A stretch of DNA of 64,000 bases from Priestia taiwanensis (GCF_014638355.1 NZ_BMFK01000001.1:62001-126000), one strand, 5' to 3'. Shown: positions 7,966 to 14,471, counted from the stretch's first letter. Program-made: numbers and translations. Notes: generated from the sequence alone by a model not told the origin.

Positions 7966-8100
7966 TTACGTCTCCTTCTTCTTCGTATTAAGTAAAGCCT
8001 GTACAGTTGTATGTTGTTTTCCGTATTCTTTTAACGCAAGTTTAATTTCCCACGCTTTGCCAACTAATGTCATGCTTTTTTCAAAAAGATATATTTTCAT
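7966..8100 (-). CDS. mciZ: MciZ, sporulation peptide inhibitor of FtsZ
   Basis: A 44-codon gene too short for ordinary ORF calling. The peptide contains LVGKAWEIKLALKEYG, which closely matches the core of Bacillus subtilis MciZ. MciZ is a roughly 40-residue mother-cell peptide that binds the C-terminal subdomain of FtsZ and caps filaments to stop Z-ring formation during sporulation. GGAGG lies eight bases before the ATG. A candidate sigma-E minus-10 lies at 8130-8137, fitting mother-cell expression. It is divergent from nudF and upstream of yqkF, as expected from Bacillus gene order. The lysine-rich tail is longer than in B. subtilis. Confidence 0.87.
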   Translation of the reverse strand: MKIYLFEKSMTLVGKAWEIKLALKEYGKQHTTVQALLNTKKKET

Positions 8101-8129
8101 CCGAATTCCTCCACATGTATTTGTGGTAG

Positions 8130-8137
8130 AATGTATG
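8130..8137 (-). promoter_or_regulatory. Candidate sigma-E minus-10 element for mciZ
   Basis: Read on the minus strand the sequence is CATACATT, an excellent match to the sigma-E minus-10 consensus CATACANT, about 30 bases upstream of the mciZ start. A minus-35 resembling GNCATATT is not clear at the expected spacing, so the call rests on the minus-10 and the known regulation of mciZ. Confidence 0.5.
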
Positions 8138-8175
8138 AAGAAAGTAGATTCTTTAGAACGCGAGGTTTTGTTCTC

Positions 8176-8718
8176 ATGAAAAAATTTGAAGAAAAAACAA
8201 TAGCAACGACACCGATTTTTACTGGAAGAGTGATTTCATTGCAAGTAGATGAAGTAGAACTTCCAGATGGAAAGAAAGGAAAGCGTGAAATTGTAAAGCA
8301 TCCCGGTGCAGTAGCGATTATTGCGATGACAGATGAAGGGAAGTTAGTGCTTGTAGAACAGTTCCGTAAAGCAATGGAGCGCACGCTAATGGAAATTCCA
8401 GCTGGGAAGTTAGAACCAGGAGAAGAGCCGATTGTAACAGCTGGTCGCGAATTAGAAGAAGAAACAGGGTACGTATGTGAAGAAATGGAGCATGTAACAT
8501 CGTTTTATACGTCACCAGGTTTCGCAGATGAATACATTCATATTTTTGAGGCGAAGGGGTTACGTAAGAAAGAAAATGCAGCTTCGCTTGATGAAGATGA
8601 GTTTGTAGAGTTATTAGAAGTAACATTAGAAGAAGCAGCAGTGTTAATGAAAGAGGGAAAGATTCACGATGCGAAGACAGTCTATGCGCTTCAGTATCTG
8701 CTCTTAAAAAATAGGTAG
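8176..8718 (+). CDS. nudF: ADP-ribose pyrophosphatase (Nudix hydrolase)
   Basis: The 180-residue protein has a complete Nudix box GX5EX7REUXEEXGU at residues 77-99 (GKLEPGEE through RELEEETGY). Length and flanks fit NudF, which hydrolyses ADP-ribose to AMP and ribose 5-phosphate. A conserved SFYTSPGFADE segment downstream of the box is typical of the ADP-ribose-specific group. ATG 8176 is preferred over the 45-nt longer reading, since the family N-terminus MKKFEEKTI starts here; the GAGG box is weak. The divergent mciZ supports the assignment. Confidence 0.93.
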   Translation: MKKFEEKTIATTPIFTGRVISLQVDEVELPDGKKGKREIVKHPGAVAIIAMTDEGKLVLVEQFRKAMERTLMEIPAGKLEPGEEPIVTAGRELEEETGYVCEEMEHVTSFYTSPGFADEYIHIFEAKGLRKKENAASLDEDEFVELLEVTLEEAAVLMKEGKIHDAKTVYALQYLLLKNR

Positions 8719-8851
8719 TTTTATCAAAATAATAAAAGGGCTACACCTTTTCTACTTGTCCGAATAAGATAGATAGGGAGAAGAGGTTGATTCTTCTCAA
8801 ACCCCCTTTCTATATTGGCACACATGCATATTGAGGGACGATGCCTACGTG
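8719..8851. other. Intergenic stretch with no recognised gene
   Basis: No open frame with a ribosome binding site and protein-like content was found between nudF and the hairpin at 8852. Confidence 0.5.
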
Positions 8852-8890
8852 AAATAAAGCTAAAGATGCAATGTCTTTAGCTTTATTTTT
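8852..8890. terminator. Strong hairpin, bidirectional terminator
   Basis: A perfect 15-bp stem (8852-8866 with 8874-8888) with a 7-nt loop and a T-run on the plus strand. It probably ends nudF transcripts and, in the other direction, the GNAT pseudogene. Confidence 0.8.
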
Positions 8891-8891
8891 G

Positions 8892-9213
8892 TTATTTATC
8901 AAGCGGTTTTTCCATGTAATATTGATCTTTCATAATCAGTGAATGTTTTTTATACTTTCTATTTTGAAGCCTATTTTTGTGTAAAGAGCTAATGCCGCTT
9001 CATTATTTACTAGACATATGAATGTAGTAGACGTGTCTTTCTCTAGCGCATCTTGTATATCTACTAGTTGTTCTTCAAGGGTTGTTTTTCTTTCGGTAGG
9101 TTCAAACATTATATATGTAGATGCTTTGTCTAGTTTATAGCATCGTTCAAGAAAATGTTGTGCGTCTGTTAGTTTTATGTTGATATCAATCGTTATTGTT
9201 TTAGTATGTGAGT
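8892..9213 (-). pseudogene. GNAT acetyltransferase remnant (internal deletion and frameshift)
   Basis: On the minus strand the frame reads like a GNAT N-terminus (KLTDAQHFLERCYKLDK, then FEPTERKTTLEEQ). It then jumps from STTFI directly to VNNEAALALYTKIGFKIES, which is the C-terminal acetyl-CoA-binding end of the same family. The 50-60 residues that normally lie between, including the Q/RxxGxG/A motif, are absent. A one-base loss in an A-run near 8945-8951 then stops the frame; in the next frame the expected ending (KKHSLIMKDQYYMEKPLDK) continues. No start codon remains. This is a dead gene with at least three lesions. Confidence 0.78.
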
Positions 9214-9258
9214 AATTGTATGATTAGGGGCTAAAAATATATTAGATATTTCGCTTGA

Positions 9259-9401
9259 TTTGGAGAGTATAGCTGGGACGGAAAAGAAAAGACTTACCCC
9301 GAATATCGAAAAATTATAAGGGAGTTTTTGGTTTTCAAGAAAGTATGCGTACAGACAATGAGCGTTTTAAATATGGTTGGAAGGACAAGTTCCCACGTTA
9401 A
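9259..9401 (+). pseudogene. Unidentified protein-coding remnant, frameshifted
   Basis: Two protein-like segments lie in adjacent frames: FGEYSWDGKEKTYPEYRK, then YKGVFGFQESMRTDNERF ending KDKFPR and a stop. The switch falls in the A-run at about 9308-9312. This suggests the C-terminal end of a gene lost by deletion plus a one-base indel. The family was not recognised. It could also be coincidence, so confidence is low. Confidence 0.3.
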
Positions 9402-9462
9402 TTTTAAAGTGGGGGATTTCAAAAATTAAAAGGTTTTCTCTTGATAAATAAAACCTAATCCA

Positions 9463-9491
9463 TTGACAATTGATTTTTTAAGTTCTATAAT
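9463..9491 (+). promoter_or_regulatory. Consensus sigma-A promoter of the mhq-type operon
   Basis: TTGACA (9463-9468), a 17-bp spacer and TATAAT (9486-9491) match the sigma-A consensus perfectly. Such a strong core promoter implies control by a repressor, and operator-like boxes lie immediately downstream. Confidence 0.9.
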
Positions 9492-9492
9492 A

Positions 9493-9510
9493 AATCTCGA
9501 ATTCAAGATT
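9493..9510 (+). promoter_or_regulatory. MhqR-like operator box 1
   Basis: AATCTCGAATTCAAGATT is a near-perfect inverted repeat resembling the MhqR (MarR/DUF24-regulon) operator TATCTCGAATTCGAGATA known for Bacillus quinone-response genes. It overlaps the predicted transcription start, a position suited to repression. Confidence 0.7.
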
Positions 9511-9522
9511 ATTTTTCTTATA

Positions 9523-9540
9523 TATCTCAAACTCGAGAAT
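9523..9540 (+). promoter_or_regulatory. MhqR-like operator box 2
   Basis: TATCTCAAACTCGAGAAT repeats the same inverted motif 30 bp after box 1, that is about three helical turns, allowing co-operative binding by two dimers. Confidence 0.6.
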
Positions 9541-9664
9541 ATTTAATTAAAGATTAAATACGATTATATGTATTTAATCATGTTAGAAATACAAAATTAA
9601 GTAGTAGATTATTTAAGATTTATATTCCATTAGATAAACAAAAACACATAGAGGAGTGCGCAAA

Positions 9665-10603
9665 ATGAGTAAAAAAACAATGGGGATTCATCATATTACA
9701 GCAATCGTAGGTCATCCACAAGAGAATGTCGATTTTTATGCAGGGGTTTTAGGGCTACGTTTAGTTAAACAAACGGTTAACTTTGATGATCCAGAAACGT
9801 ATCACCTTTACTTTGGCGATGGGGGAGGAAAACCAGGAACAATTATCACTTTCTTCCCGGAGGCAGGTGCTCGTCAAGGAATCATTGGAGATGGTCAAGT
9901 AGGAGTAACTTCTTATGTTGTTCCGAAAGGAGCTATGGGATTTTGGGAAAAGAGATTAGGAACGTTTAATATTGCATATACAAAAATGACTCGCTTTGGA
10001 GAACAGTACTTAGAGTTTGATGATCCTCACGGTTTGCATTTAGAAATTGTTGAGAGAGAAGAAGGGGAATTAAATACTTGGAGTTTTGGTGAAGTAACCC
10101 CTAACGTAGCGATTAAAGGATTTGGTGGAGCCGTTCTTTTATCTGCACAACCTAGCAAAACTGCAGAGTTGTTAGAACAGGTCATGGGGTTAGAGCGAAT
10201 TGAAGAAGAAGGAGATTTTGTTCGCTTCCGTTCTTCAGCTGAGATTGGAAATGTTATTGATCTAAAATTAACTTCTATTGGTCGTGGACAGATGGGTGTA
10301 GGTACCGTTCACCATATTGCATGGCGCGCTAGCGATGATCAAGATCAATTAGATTGGAAAGAACATGTTTCACGTTATGGATACGGTGTTACTCCTGTAC
10401 AAGACAGAAATTATTTTAATGCTATTTATTTTAGAGAGCATGGGGAAATTTTGTTTGAAATTGCAACTGATCCTCCGGGATTCGCACATGATGAATCCAA
10501 AGAAACTATGGGTGAGAAATTAATGTTACCTAAACAATATGAGTCAAATAGAAAACAGATTGAACGCGTATTACTATCATTTGAAGTAAAAGAGTTAGAT
10601 TAA
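9665..10603 (+). CDS. Ring-cleaving dioxygenase (MhqO/MhqE-type, VOC fold)
   Basis: The 312-residue protein has two vicinal-oxygen-chelate halves: IHHITAIVGHPQENVDFYAGVLGLR near the N-terminus, and VHHIAWRASDDQDQ in the second half. Metal-ligand His and Glu residues lie in HH and GEILFEIATDP. The family opens hydroquinone or catechol-like rings and is induced by quinones in Bacillus (MhqE, MhqO). ATG 9665 is chosen because GAGGAG lies eight bases before it; an upstream GTG overlaps that box. It is the first gene of an operon under a consensus promoter with two MhqR-like boxes. Confidence 0.9.
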   Translation: MSKKTMGIHHITAIVGHPQENVDFYAGVLGLRLVKQTVNFDDPETYHLYFGDGGGKPGTIITFFPEAGARQGIIGDGQVGVTSYVVPKGAMGFWEKRLGTFNIAYTKMTRFGEQYLEFDDPHGLHLEIVEREEGELNTWSFGEVTPNVAIKGFGGAVLLSAQPSKTAELLEQVMGLERIEEEGDFVRFRSSAEIGNVIDLKLTSIGRGQMGVGTVHHIAWRASDDQDQLDWKEHVSRYGYGVTPVQDRNYFNAIYFREHGEILFEIATDPPGFAHDESKETMGEKLMLPKQYESNRKQIERVLLSFEVKELD

Positions 10604-10616
10604 TTTCAAGAAAGGA

Positions 10617-11234
10617 ATGATTTCTTTGCTATCGATAAATCCATTAGAAAATACTGAAAGAGAAAATTATAAACTCCTAATTGGAAGTATTATTCCAAGA
10701 CCAATTGCTTTTGTTACTACCATCTCAGGGGAACATGTTTTAAATGGTGCACCTTTTAGTTATTTTAATATTGTTTCCTCTAATCCCCCAATGATTTCGC
10801 TAGCAATTCAACGGTCAGAGGGTAGACAAAAAGATACAGCAAAAAATATTCTCGCTAGTAAGGAATTTGTCGTTCATGTTGTCGATGAACAAAATGTAGA
10901 AATGGTGAATAAAACGGCAGCTAATTTGCCTTCTAATCAAAGTGAAGTTGAGTTGGCGAATTTTACAATTGTAGAGAGTGAACGGATTTCTGTACCAGGG
11001 GTACAAGAGGCTAAAGTTCGAATGGAGTGTGTATTAGAGCACTCCTTAGAATTAGGAGGTTCGGATTCTCCTGGGTGTGATTTGATTATAGGAAAAGTAA
11101 TTCAATTTCATATTGATAATGAGATTTATGAAAAGGGAAGAATCGATCCGAAAAGATTGGGAGCAGTGAGCCGGTTGGCAGGTCATCATTATGCGAAAAT
11201 AGGTGAGATGTTTTCTATTGAAAGACCGAAATAA
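10617..11234 (+). CDS. Flavin reductase family protein (FMN-binding split barrel)
   Basis: The 205-residue protein has the flavin-reductase/DIM6-NTAB signature: IGSIIPRPIAFVTT, then NGAPFSYFNIVSSNPPMISLAI with the conserved Ser/Asn residues contacting FMN phosphate, and a C-terminal GRIDPKRLGAVSRLAGHHY. Such proteins bind FMN and supply reduced flavin or reduce quinone-like substrates. It follows the dioxygenase by 13 bp with an AAAGGA ribosome binding site, so it is in the same operon. This suggests a role in reduction of the aromatic substrate, or as partner of the oxygenase. Confidence 0.9.
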   Translation: MISLLSINPLENTERENYKLLIGSIIPRPIAFVTTISGEHVLNGAPFSYFNIVSSNPPMISLAIQRSEGRQKDTAKNILASKEFVVHVVDEQNVEMVNKTAANLPSNQSEVELANFTIVESERISVPGVQEAKVRMECVLEHSLELGGSDSPGCDLIIGKVIQFHIDNEIYEKGRIDPKRLGAVSRLAGHHYAKIGEMFSIERPK

Positions 11235-11254
11235 AGGAACTGAGCAAAAAGTTT

Positions 11255-11344
11255 ATGTTACCATCGTGGTTAGAATCAAAAAGGGAAGAATTAGAAGAAA
11301 TCCTACCTCCTATTGAGGTTAGAGTTTTGGAAGGGGATAAATAA
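11255..11344 (+). CDS. Small ORF coupled to mhqD, unrecognised
   Basis: This 29-codon ORF (starting MLPSWLESKREELEEILPP) ends in TAATG, so its stop overlaps the mhqD start codon. Its own ribosome binding site is poor: AAAGGA lies 16 bases before the ATG, and an in-frame CTG at 11240 is too near. It could be a translated leader that couples mhqD to the upstream gene, or the surviving tail of a larger deleted gene. The amphipathic, Glu-rich composition looks protein-like. Confidence 0.35.
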   Translation: MLPSWLESKREELEEILPPIEVRVLEGDK

Positions 11345-11955
11345 TGAAACATATTTTTCATAAAGGGAAAGATTTATCGAGACCAACATTATTATTACTT
11401 CATGGTACAGGTGGGAATGAACTAGATTTATTACCACTTGCGGGTAGAATTGATGATGAAGCATCTATATTAAGCGTTCGTGGAAGTATATTAGAAAATG
11501 GAATGCCTCGTTTTTTCCGAAGATTAGCAGAAGGTATTTTTGATGAAGAGGATCTTATTTTTCGTACAAAAGAATTAAATGAATTTCTTGATGAAGCAGC
11601 AGTAACATATGGTTTTGATAGAGGGAATATAGTAGCTATTGGTTATTCAAATGGAGCAAATATAGCAGCAAGTTTATTATTCCATTATCAACATGCATTA
11701 AAGGGTGCTATTCTTCATCATCCTATGGTACCAAGAAGAGGAATTGAACTTCCTGATTTATCTGGTAAATCTGTGTTTATTGCAGCTGGAACCAATGATC
11801 CAATTTGTTCATCTATGGAATCTAAGGAGTTACAAACGTTATTAGAAAAGGTAAATGCAAATGTAGCAATGCATTGGGAAGATAGTGGGCATCAACTGAC
11901 TGTGAGTGAAGTAGAAGCAGCGACTCAGTGGTATCGTACGTTTCTAAATGTGTGA
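11344..11955 (+). CDS. mhqD: MhqD-type alpha/beta hydrolase (carboxylesterase/phospholipase-like)
   Basis: The 203-residue protein has the alpha/beta hydrolase elements: oxyanion segment LLLHGTGGNELDL (residues 17-29), nucleophile motif GYSNG (Ser about 102), acid in GTNDPICS, and histidine in DSGHQLT. It matches the YodD/MhqD carboxylesterase group of the methyl-hydroquinone regulon in Bacillus. It is the third functional gene of the operon and is translationally coupled to a tiny ORF. Its exact substrate is not established; hydrolysis of a ring-cleavage product is a reasonable inference. Confidence 0.9.
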   Translation: MKHIFHKGKDLSRPTLLLLHGTGGNELDLLPLAGRIDDEASILSVRGSILENGMPRFFRRLAEGIFDEEDLIFRTKELNEFLDEAAVTYGFDRGNIVAIGYSNGANIAASLLFHYQHALKGAILHHPMVPRRGIELPDLSGKSVFIAAGTNDPICSSMESKELQTLLEKVNANVAMHWEDSGHQLTVSEVEAATQWYRTFLNV

Positions 11956-12040
11956 TAAAAAAGATTTTATATAGAAAGAAATTTAGCTTGGAAAGCTCAG
12001 ATTGAAGCGAATTTTAGATACAATAGGTAAATTGTGATTC

Positions 12041-12154
12041 AACGGGAAATTTGTAAATAAAGTTGTGAGTGCAATAACTTCTGTACAAAATCCTTCTGGG
12101 GTTCACGTAGCAACAATGCTATCATTTTCTTTTTATTTTTCCCCCTACTTCTAA
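12041..12154 (+). pseudogene. WrbA-like NAD(P)H:quinone oxidoreductase remnant
   Basis: The open frame reads NGKFVNKVVSAITSVQNPSG followed by VHVATMLSF. This matches the conserved FMN/quinone-site block of WrbA-type flavodoxins (GK..SA.TS.QNP.GG.E.T.LS.Y), but the rest of the gene is missing. The GG..E positions are altered to GVHV. A quinone reductase would fit the adjacent quinone-detoxification operon, which probably once carried it. Confidence 0.55.
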
Positions 12155-12173
12155 ATGAAATGAAAGTAGGGGG
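12141..12173. other. Hairpin without T-tract
   Basis: A perfect 10-bp stem CCCCCTACTT/AAGTAGGGGG (12141-12150 with 12164-12173) is preceded, not followed, by Ts on the plus strand and followed by As on the minus strand. It is therefore not a standard intrinsic terminator, but it may still stop transcripts between the convergent mhqD and GNAT genes. Confidence 0.5.
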
Positions 12174-12199
12174 AGTGCAACTGTCTAATTACTCTCCTT

Positions 12200-12781
12200 T
12201 TATACTACAATTTCGGGTGTATCTGCTAGTTTTGCATAGATGCATGTATGGCGGAGTTCGCTTTTGTCTGCGGATAAACTATCGTGATAGAGGATGCCTT
12301 CTAAAGTGAATTCTAGTCGTTTTGCTACGTTTCTACTTGCAGTATTAGTAGAATCACAGCGGATTTCTAGCCGCTTCGCTTGTAATTTCGAGAAAGCAAA
12401 TGTGCAAAGTCCTTCAACGGCTTCTGTCATATATCCTTTGTTTCGATAGGCAGAGTGAATCCAGTATCCAATCTCAAACTTCGGAATATCCCAGTTAATA
12501 CGGTGAAGGCCGGTCGAACCGATGAAATGCCCAGTTTCCTTGTCAAAAATAAGGAAGCATAGATCTTCACGACGTAAAAATTTTGCATGTGCCTCGCGAA
12601 ATTTAGCTTCTGTTTCTTCTACTTCAGGAATATTTTGTGCAAATGGTAACCATGGCTTTAAGTCATCAATAGAAGCCCGGATAGCTGCGTTAATTTCTTC
12701 TCCATCACCTGGAAACGGCTTGCGAATACGTAAGCGTTTCGTGTCAAAAGAACTTGGGAAATCTAGTAGAATAGGATTCAT
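12200..12781 (-). CDS. GNAT acetyltransferase (RimJ/RimL type)
   Basis: The 193-residue protein starts with the RimJ/RimL pattern (TKRLRIRKPFPGDGEEI). It has the FIGSTGLHRINWD strand pair, the acetyl-CoA loop region YRNKGYMTEAV (residues 122-132, Q/RxxGxG/A-like) and the C-terminal NTASRNVAKRLEFTLEG. The family acetylates N-termini of ribosomal proteins or small amines such as aminoglycosides and spermidine. It has no signal peptide. It lies alone and convergent to the mhq operon. The acceptor cannot be deduced. Confidence 0.9.
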   Translation of the reverse strand: MNPILLDFPSSFDTKRLRIRKPFPGDGEEINAAIRASIDDLKPWLPFAQNIPEVEETEAKFREAHAKFLRREDLCFLIFDKETGHFIGSTGLHRINWDIPKFEIGYWIHSAYRNKGYMTEAVEGLCTFAFSKLQAKRLEIRCDSTNTASRNVAKRLEFTLEGILYHDSLSADKSELRHTCIYAKLADTPEIVV

Positions 12782-12822
12782 TATGTTAATCTCCTTCCTT
12801 CCATTTATTACACATTATTTTA

Positions 12823-12851
12823 TCATATTTCCTCTTTTTTACTCATAGAAT
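12823..12851 (+). promoter_or_regulatory. Sigma-E promoter of spoIIM
   Basis: TCATATT (12823-12829), a 14-bp spacer and CATAGAAT (12844-12851) match the sigma-E consensus (GNCATATT, 14 bp, CATACANT) with one mismatch in the minus-10. spoIIM is a known mother-cell sigma-E gene, and the ATG lies 32 bp downstream. Confidence 0.75.
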
Positions 12852-12882
12852 CTACTAATAGATTTAATAGGAGGAACCAAAC

Positions 12883-13530
12883 ATGGGGAGAAGAATAGGA
12901 TTGAAAGATAGAATAACGCTACATATAAGAGAACATTCTTCGATTTATTTGTTTGTGAGTGTATTGTTGTTAATGGGCGTAGTATTCGGTGCCATTATTG
13001 TAAATAGTATTCACTTGAATCAGAAAAAAGAGTTGTTTTCTTATTTAGAACAGTTCTTTGGACAAGTATCACAAGGGAAATTAGGAGATCCGATGGAGAT
13101 ATTTAAGCAGAGTTACTTCTCACATCTTAAATATATTGCACTTATTTGGTTACTTGGTATTTCTGTAATTGGCTTACCAGTTATTCTAATCCTTGTATTT
13201 ACAAAAGGGATTGTCGTTGGTTTCACAGTTGGTTTTCTTGTTGATCAGTTAGGGTGGGAAGGATTCATGTTGTCATTTGTGTCGGTATTACCACAAAATT
13301 TATTAATTATCCCGCTCTATATTATTGTAAGTACGCTTGCGGTAAGTTGTTCGATGAAATTAATTCGCCAACATTTTATTAATCGAAAGTCTGTGTCCTT
13401 TCTTCCTTTCTTAATGAGATATACGGCTGTATTTACATTAGTCGGTGTGTTTCTTCTGTGTGCATCGTTATTTGAAGCATTTGCTTCTCCGTATTTTATG
13501 AAAGGGGTCTTCGATATTATAAAAGAATAA
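12883..13530 (+). CDS. spoIIM: Stage II sporulation protein M
   Basis: The 215-residue integral membrane protein has about five hydrophobic segments (residues about 25-45, 80-110, 115-135, 137-155, 175-200). It shows the SpoIIM family pattern, including the YLEQFFGQ loop and NLLIIPLYIIV. SpoIIM belongs to the SpoIID-SpoIIM-SpoIIP complex that remodels septal peptidoglycan and drives engulfment of the forespore; SpoIIM is the membrane scaffold in the mother cell. ATAGGAGG precedes the ATG. A good sigma-E promoter lies upstream. The fur gene follows, as in other Bacillus. Confidence 0.95.
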   Translation: MGRRIGLKDRITLHIREHSSIYLFVSVLLLMGVVFGAIIVNSIHLNQKKELFSYLEQFFGQVSQGKLGDPMEIFKQSYFSHLKYIALIWLLGISVIGLPVILILVFTKGIVVGFTVGFLVDQLGWEGFMLSFVSVLPQNLLIIPLYIIVSTLAVSCSMKLIRQHFINRKSVSFLPFLMRYTAVFTLVGVFLLCASLFEAFASPYFMKGVFDIIKE

Positions 13531-13557
13531 ATATTAAGTAGTAACAATTATTTTCTT

Positions 13558-13585
13558 TTGCAAGCGACGCTTCTTTTGGTATAAT
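13558..13585 (+). promoter_or_regulatory. Sigma-A promoter of fur
   Basis: TTGCAA (13558-13563), a 16-bp spacer and TATAAT (13580-13585) precede fur by about 37 bp. The minus-10 is perfect; the minus-35 has two mismatches. Confidence 0.6.
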
Positions 13586-13621
13586 AGTAAAATAAGCGAC
13601 GTGGGAGGAGTGAAGACTAAA

Positions 13622-14074
13622 ATGGAGAAGCGAATAGAAGCAATTAAGAAGCATTTACAAACAGCTAGTTATAAATTAACACCACAGCGCGAGGCAACTG
13701 TTCGAGTGCTTCTTGAGCACGAAGAAGATCATTTAAGTGCGGAAGATGTGTACCTCCTTGTGAAAGAAAAGTCGCCAGAGATTGGCTTGGCAACTGTTTA
13801 TCGAACACTTGAGTTATTAACAGAATTGAAAATAGTAGATAAAATTAACTTCGGTGATGGCGTATCCCGTTATGATTTACGCCATGAAGGAGCAACTCAT
13901 TTCCATCATCATTTAATTTGTACAGAGTGCGGAGCTGTGGATGAAGTTGAAGAATACTTGCTTTCTGACGTGGAGAAAGCTGTTGAAACGACATGGAAAT
14001 TCCAAGTGAAGGACCATCGACTAACATTCTATGGTATATGCCATCGTTGTCAAGAAGATGACGGACAAAAATAA
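13622..14074 (+). CDS. fur: Ferric uptake regulator
   Basis: The 150-residue protein is a full Fur: N-terminal winged helix (KLTPQREATVRVLLEHE, GLATVYRTLELL), the His-rich regulatory metal site THFHHHLIC, and two CxxC pairs (Cys100/Cys103 and Cys140/Cys143) that bind structural zinc. Fe2+-Fur represses iron uptake genes. GGGAGGAG and ATG 13622 give a better start than the in-frame GTG at 13601. Its place between spoIIM and yqzK-xerD is the standard Bacillus arrangement, which distinguishes it from PerR and Zur paralogues, which lie elsewhere. Confidence 0.95.
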   Translation: MEKRIEAIKKHLQTASYKLTPQREATVRVLLEHEEDHLSAEDVYLLVKEKSPEIGLATVYRTLELLTELKIVDKINFGDGVSRYDLRHEGATHFHHHLICTECGAVDEVEEYLLSDVEKAVETTWKFQVKDHRLTFYGICHRCQEDDGQK

Positions 14075-14103
14075 CCTTTTCCATTTTAACGGGAGAGGTT
14101 TTT
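14073..14103 (+). terminator. Intrinsic terminator after fur
   Basis: A 10-bp stem with G-U pairs (14073-14082 with 14091-14100) is followed by a T-run. The left arm overlaps the fur stop. Confidence 0.75.
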
Positions 14104-14123
14104 CTATTTTTTCTAGGTACATA

Positions 14124-14228
14124 AACTTTCTCTTCGTATACGTATAAAATGCCATTTTGTTGGCATATGTTGTAGTAACAAGTAGTCCCATATGAAAGGG
14201 ATGCGTTATACTATATGAAGAGAAAGTT
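14124..14228 (+). other. Long-range inverted repeat in the yqzK leader
   Basis: AACTTTCTCTTC (14124-14135) is exactly complementary to GAAGAGAAAGTT (14217-14228). The enclosed region has a second small stem (ATGCCA with TGGCAT, about 14149-14166) and GTCCC/GGGAT. The right arm runs into the weak yqzK Shine-Dalgarno region, so folding could affect translation. A TATACT minus-10-like box also lies inside (14208-14213), so the repeat may instead be a DNA-level feature. Confidence 0.4.
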
Positions 14229-14239
14229 GGAATGAATAA

Positions 14240-14464
14240 ATGAAAAAAAAGAGAAGTCTATTAATAGAAGGACTGAAGGTCGTTTTGTTGTTCACTGGAT
14301 GTACGATTTTGTTTTATATTAGCATTTCATGGATACATCAAGAATACCAAAATTATCGTCGATATGATGAACCGAATCAATCGTCTATTAAGGCGAGTAC
14401 TAGTATGGATGAAGGAGTGGATTTTGTTCATCGTATGATGTTCTTTTATGAAAAGGGAGAGTAG
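14240..14464 (+). CDS. yqzK: YqzK family membrane protein (DUF4227)
   Basis: The 74-residue protein has one transmembrane segment (residues about 10-32) with a short basic N-terminus, followed by a polar tail with the pattern SISWIHQEYQNYRRYDEP. This matches the YqzK/DUF4227 family of Bacillus. It lies between fur and xerD, its usual place, and xerD starts 7 bp after its stop, so the two are co-transcribed. The function is unknown. The ribosome binding site is weak. Confidence 0.87.
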   Translation: MKKKRSLLIEGLKVVLLFTGCTILFYISISWIHQEYQNYRRYDEPNQSSIKASTSMDEGVDFVHRMMFFYEKGE

Positions 14465-14471
14465 TGGTTGA

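Noticed and set aside
9420-9655. Possible structured leader or riboswitch before the dioxygenase gene
   Set aside because: The inverted repeats are short operator-like boxes close to a consensus promoter; no riboswitch signature was seen.
12141-12173. Hairpin considered as a terminator
   Set aside because: The T-run precedes rather than follows the stem on the plus strand, and As follow on the minus strand, so the intrinsic-terminator rule is not met. It was listed only as a hairpin.
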